DNA from: an uncultured Porphyromonas sp.
Lineage (GTDB): Bacteria; Bacteroidota; Bacteroidia; Bacteroidales; Porphyromonadaceae
Direction: 5' to 3'
NCBI GenBank assembly: GCA_905372565.1
Contig: CAJPPK010000027.1
Coordinates: 1 to 23,618 of the forward strand
DNA length: 23,618 nucleotides
Shown here one piece after another: positions 23,182-23,618 of the stretch. The position numbers and the translations under genes were made by a program. Within the stretch, counting starts at the first letter, position 1; every line of letters begins with the position of its first letter. Under the pieces are notes generated by a model. The model was not told the DNA's origin. It saw only the letters and a list, made by a program, of their open reading frames with translations, and did no database searches.

Positions 23182-23216
23182 CAAAGGTAGCAAAAAGGGG
23201 TAAAGGCACGTCCTAA
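23182..23216 (-). promoter_or_regulatory. Promoter for topA-truA
   Basis: The minus strand reads TACCTTTG at 23189-23182, exact to TAnnTTTG and followed by C. A TTAG at 23216-23213 is a weak -33 element with 23 nt between. Transcription would start near 23175, leaving a leader of about 45 nt. Just upstream, ATAATATATTAT at 23232-23243 is a perfect 12-base palindrome in an A/T-rich patch. Supercoiling control of topA is known elsewhere but is not shown by this sequence. Confidence 0.55.
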
Positions 23217-23316
23217 CTCTAGGCTTACTCCATAATATATTATAGGAATATCCCCTTGTGAAGGAAATCTAGGACTAAACCGAGATGCTCTATAGGAGCT
23301 AGAGCAAATAGAAAAG

Positions 23317-23352
23317 AAAAGGCTGACCAAGCAGTTGCTTGGTCAGCCTTTT
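23317..23352. terminator. Strong terminator after tRNA-Ala
   Basis: A near-perfect 16-bp stem with a 4-nt loop (left arm from 23317, right arm to 23352) reads AAAAGGCTGACCAAGC and its complement. T-runs follow on both strands (TTTTCTTTTC on the minus strand, TTTTTAA on the plus). On the minus strand it begins 12 nt after the 3' end of tRNA-Ala, so it ends the tRNA transcript and separates it from topA. Confidence 0.88.
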
Positions 23353-23363
23353 TAAGAATAGTG

Positions 23364-23437
23364 TGGAGAATAACGGATTCGAACCGTTGACCCCCTGCGT
23401 GCAAAGCAGGTGCTCTAGCCAGCTGAGCTAATCCCCC
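23364..23437 (-). tRNA. tRNA-Ala (TGC)
   Basis: The minus strand folds as a 74-nt tRNA. The acceptor stem is GGGGGAT/ATTCTCC, the D arm AGCTCAGCTGG, and the anticodon stem CCTGC/GCAGG with loop TTTGCAC and anticodon TGC. The T arm is GGTTCGAATCC, and A is at position 73. The 3' CCA is not encoded (CAC follows). It lies 17 nt after tRNA-Ile. Confidence 0.96.
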
Positions 23438-23454
23438 AAGATAAGTCACTGAAG

Positions 23455-23528
23455 TAGTCCCAGGCAGATTTGAACTGCCGACCTCTACATTATCAGTGTA
23501 GCGCTCTAACCAACTGAGCTATAGGACT
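23455..23528 (-). tRNA. tRNA-Ile (GAT)
   Basis: The minus strand folds as a 74-nt tRNA. The acceptor stem is AGTCCTA/TGGGACT, the D arm AGCTCAGTTGG, and the anticodon stem CTACA/TGTAG with loop CTGATAA and anticodon GAT. The T-loop is TTCAAAT, and A is at position 73. No CCA is encoded (CTT follows). The order Ile then Ala is that of a bacterial 16S-23S spacer, but no rRNA follows here. The 90 bp upstream to the window edge show no rRNA end I can recognise. Confidence 0.96.
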
Positions 23529-23618
23529 GTCTTTAGGACTCTATAAGTAGAGAAAAAGATATCGACATCAGAAGGTAGTACGCACATTCAGTTAAATGGT
23601 ATACCTAACTCATCGCAT

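Noticed and set aside
23240..23449. 69-codon minus-strand frame with GGLAQLARAPALHAGGQRFES
   Set aside because: This is the well-known false translation of a tRNA gene; the tRNA-Ala fold explains it.
23529..23618. 3' end of a 16S rRNA gene at the right edge
   Set aside because: The minus strand here lacks the conserved GGATCACCTCC-type 16S end; if 16S exists it lies beyond the window.

Overview
The window looks like chromosomal DNA of a Porphyromonas-type member of the Bacteroidota. The evidence is Bacteroidales gene content and order (secY-map-infA-rpmJ), a PorZ-like type IX secretion protein with a type A C-terminal domain, a succinyl-CoA:acetate CoA-transferase suited to an acid-producing anaerobe, a near absence of Shine-Dalgarno sequences, and repeated matches to the Bacteroidota -7 promoter element TAnnTTTG. 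The genus is inferred; no database was searched.

Layout. 1-4969 (minus strand) is the downstream half of the spc ribosomal-protein operon: rpsH, rplF, rplR, rpsE, rpmD, rplO, secY, map, infA and the first 9 codons of rpmJ. The usual upstream partners (rpsN, rplE, rplX, rplN) are absent. rpsH instead has its own promoter and a hairpin leader, next to a gene-free stretch of about 790 bp. 5759-9151 (plus) holds an unrecognised lipoprotein, trmD, and a CoA-transferase with its own promoter and terminator. 9446-12301 (minus) is a large secreted M16 zinc peptidase. 12706-14675 (minus) holds an MmcQ/YjbR-like protein, biotin protein ligase and a SpoU-type RNA methyltransferase. 14765-18459 (plus) is rdgB-porZ-plsC. 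18710-19892 (plus) is a PepSY-like exported protein followed by an exported iron/manganese superoxide dismutase. 20001-23129 (minus) is topA-truA. 23364-23528 (minus) carries tRNA-Ile(GAT) and tRNA-Ala(TGC), followed directly by a strong terminator.

How the genes work together. Most are housekeeping genes: translation (ribosomal proteins, IF-1, TrmD, TruA, SpoU methyltransferase, tRNAs), protein export (SecY, methionine aminopeptidase), DNA topology (TopA) and nucleotide-pool cleaning (RdgB). The envelope and lifestyle genes are PorZ (type IX secretion), PlsC (phospholipid synthesis), the M16 peptidase, the lipoprotein, the PepSY-like protein and the exported SOD.

The least ordinary part is between the genes. 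Three separate gaps (about 5150-5391, 9277-9342, 12435-12586) carry degenerate tandem arrays with a 22-bp period built on the same ACCT-centred core. A fourth gap (18501-18592) carries a 23-bp-period array whose units form hairpins with compensated stem changes. They lie between divergent, convergent and co-directional genes alike, so they look like a dispersed repeat family rather than regulators of individual genes. These arrays, the split spc operon and the tRNA-Ile/tRNA-Ala pair without a following 23S gene are the main points worth a second look.
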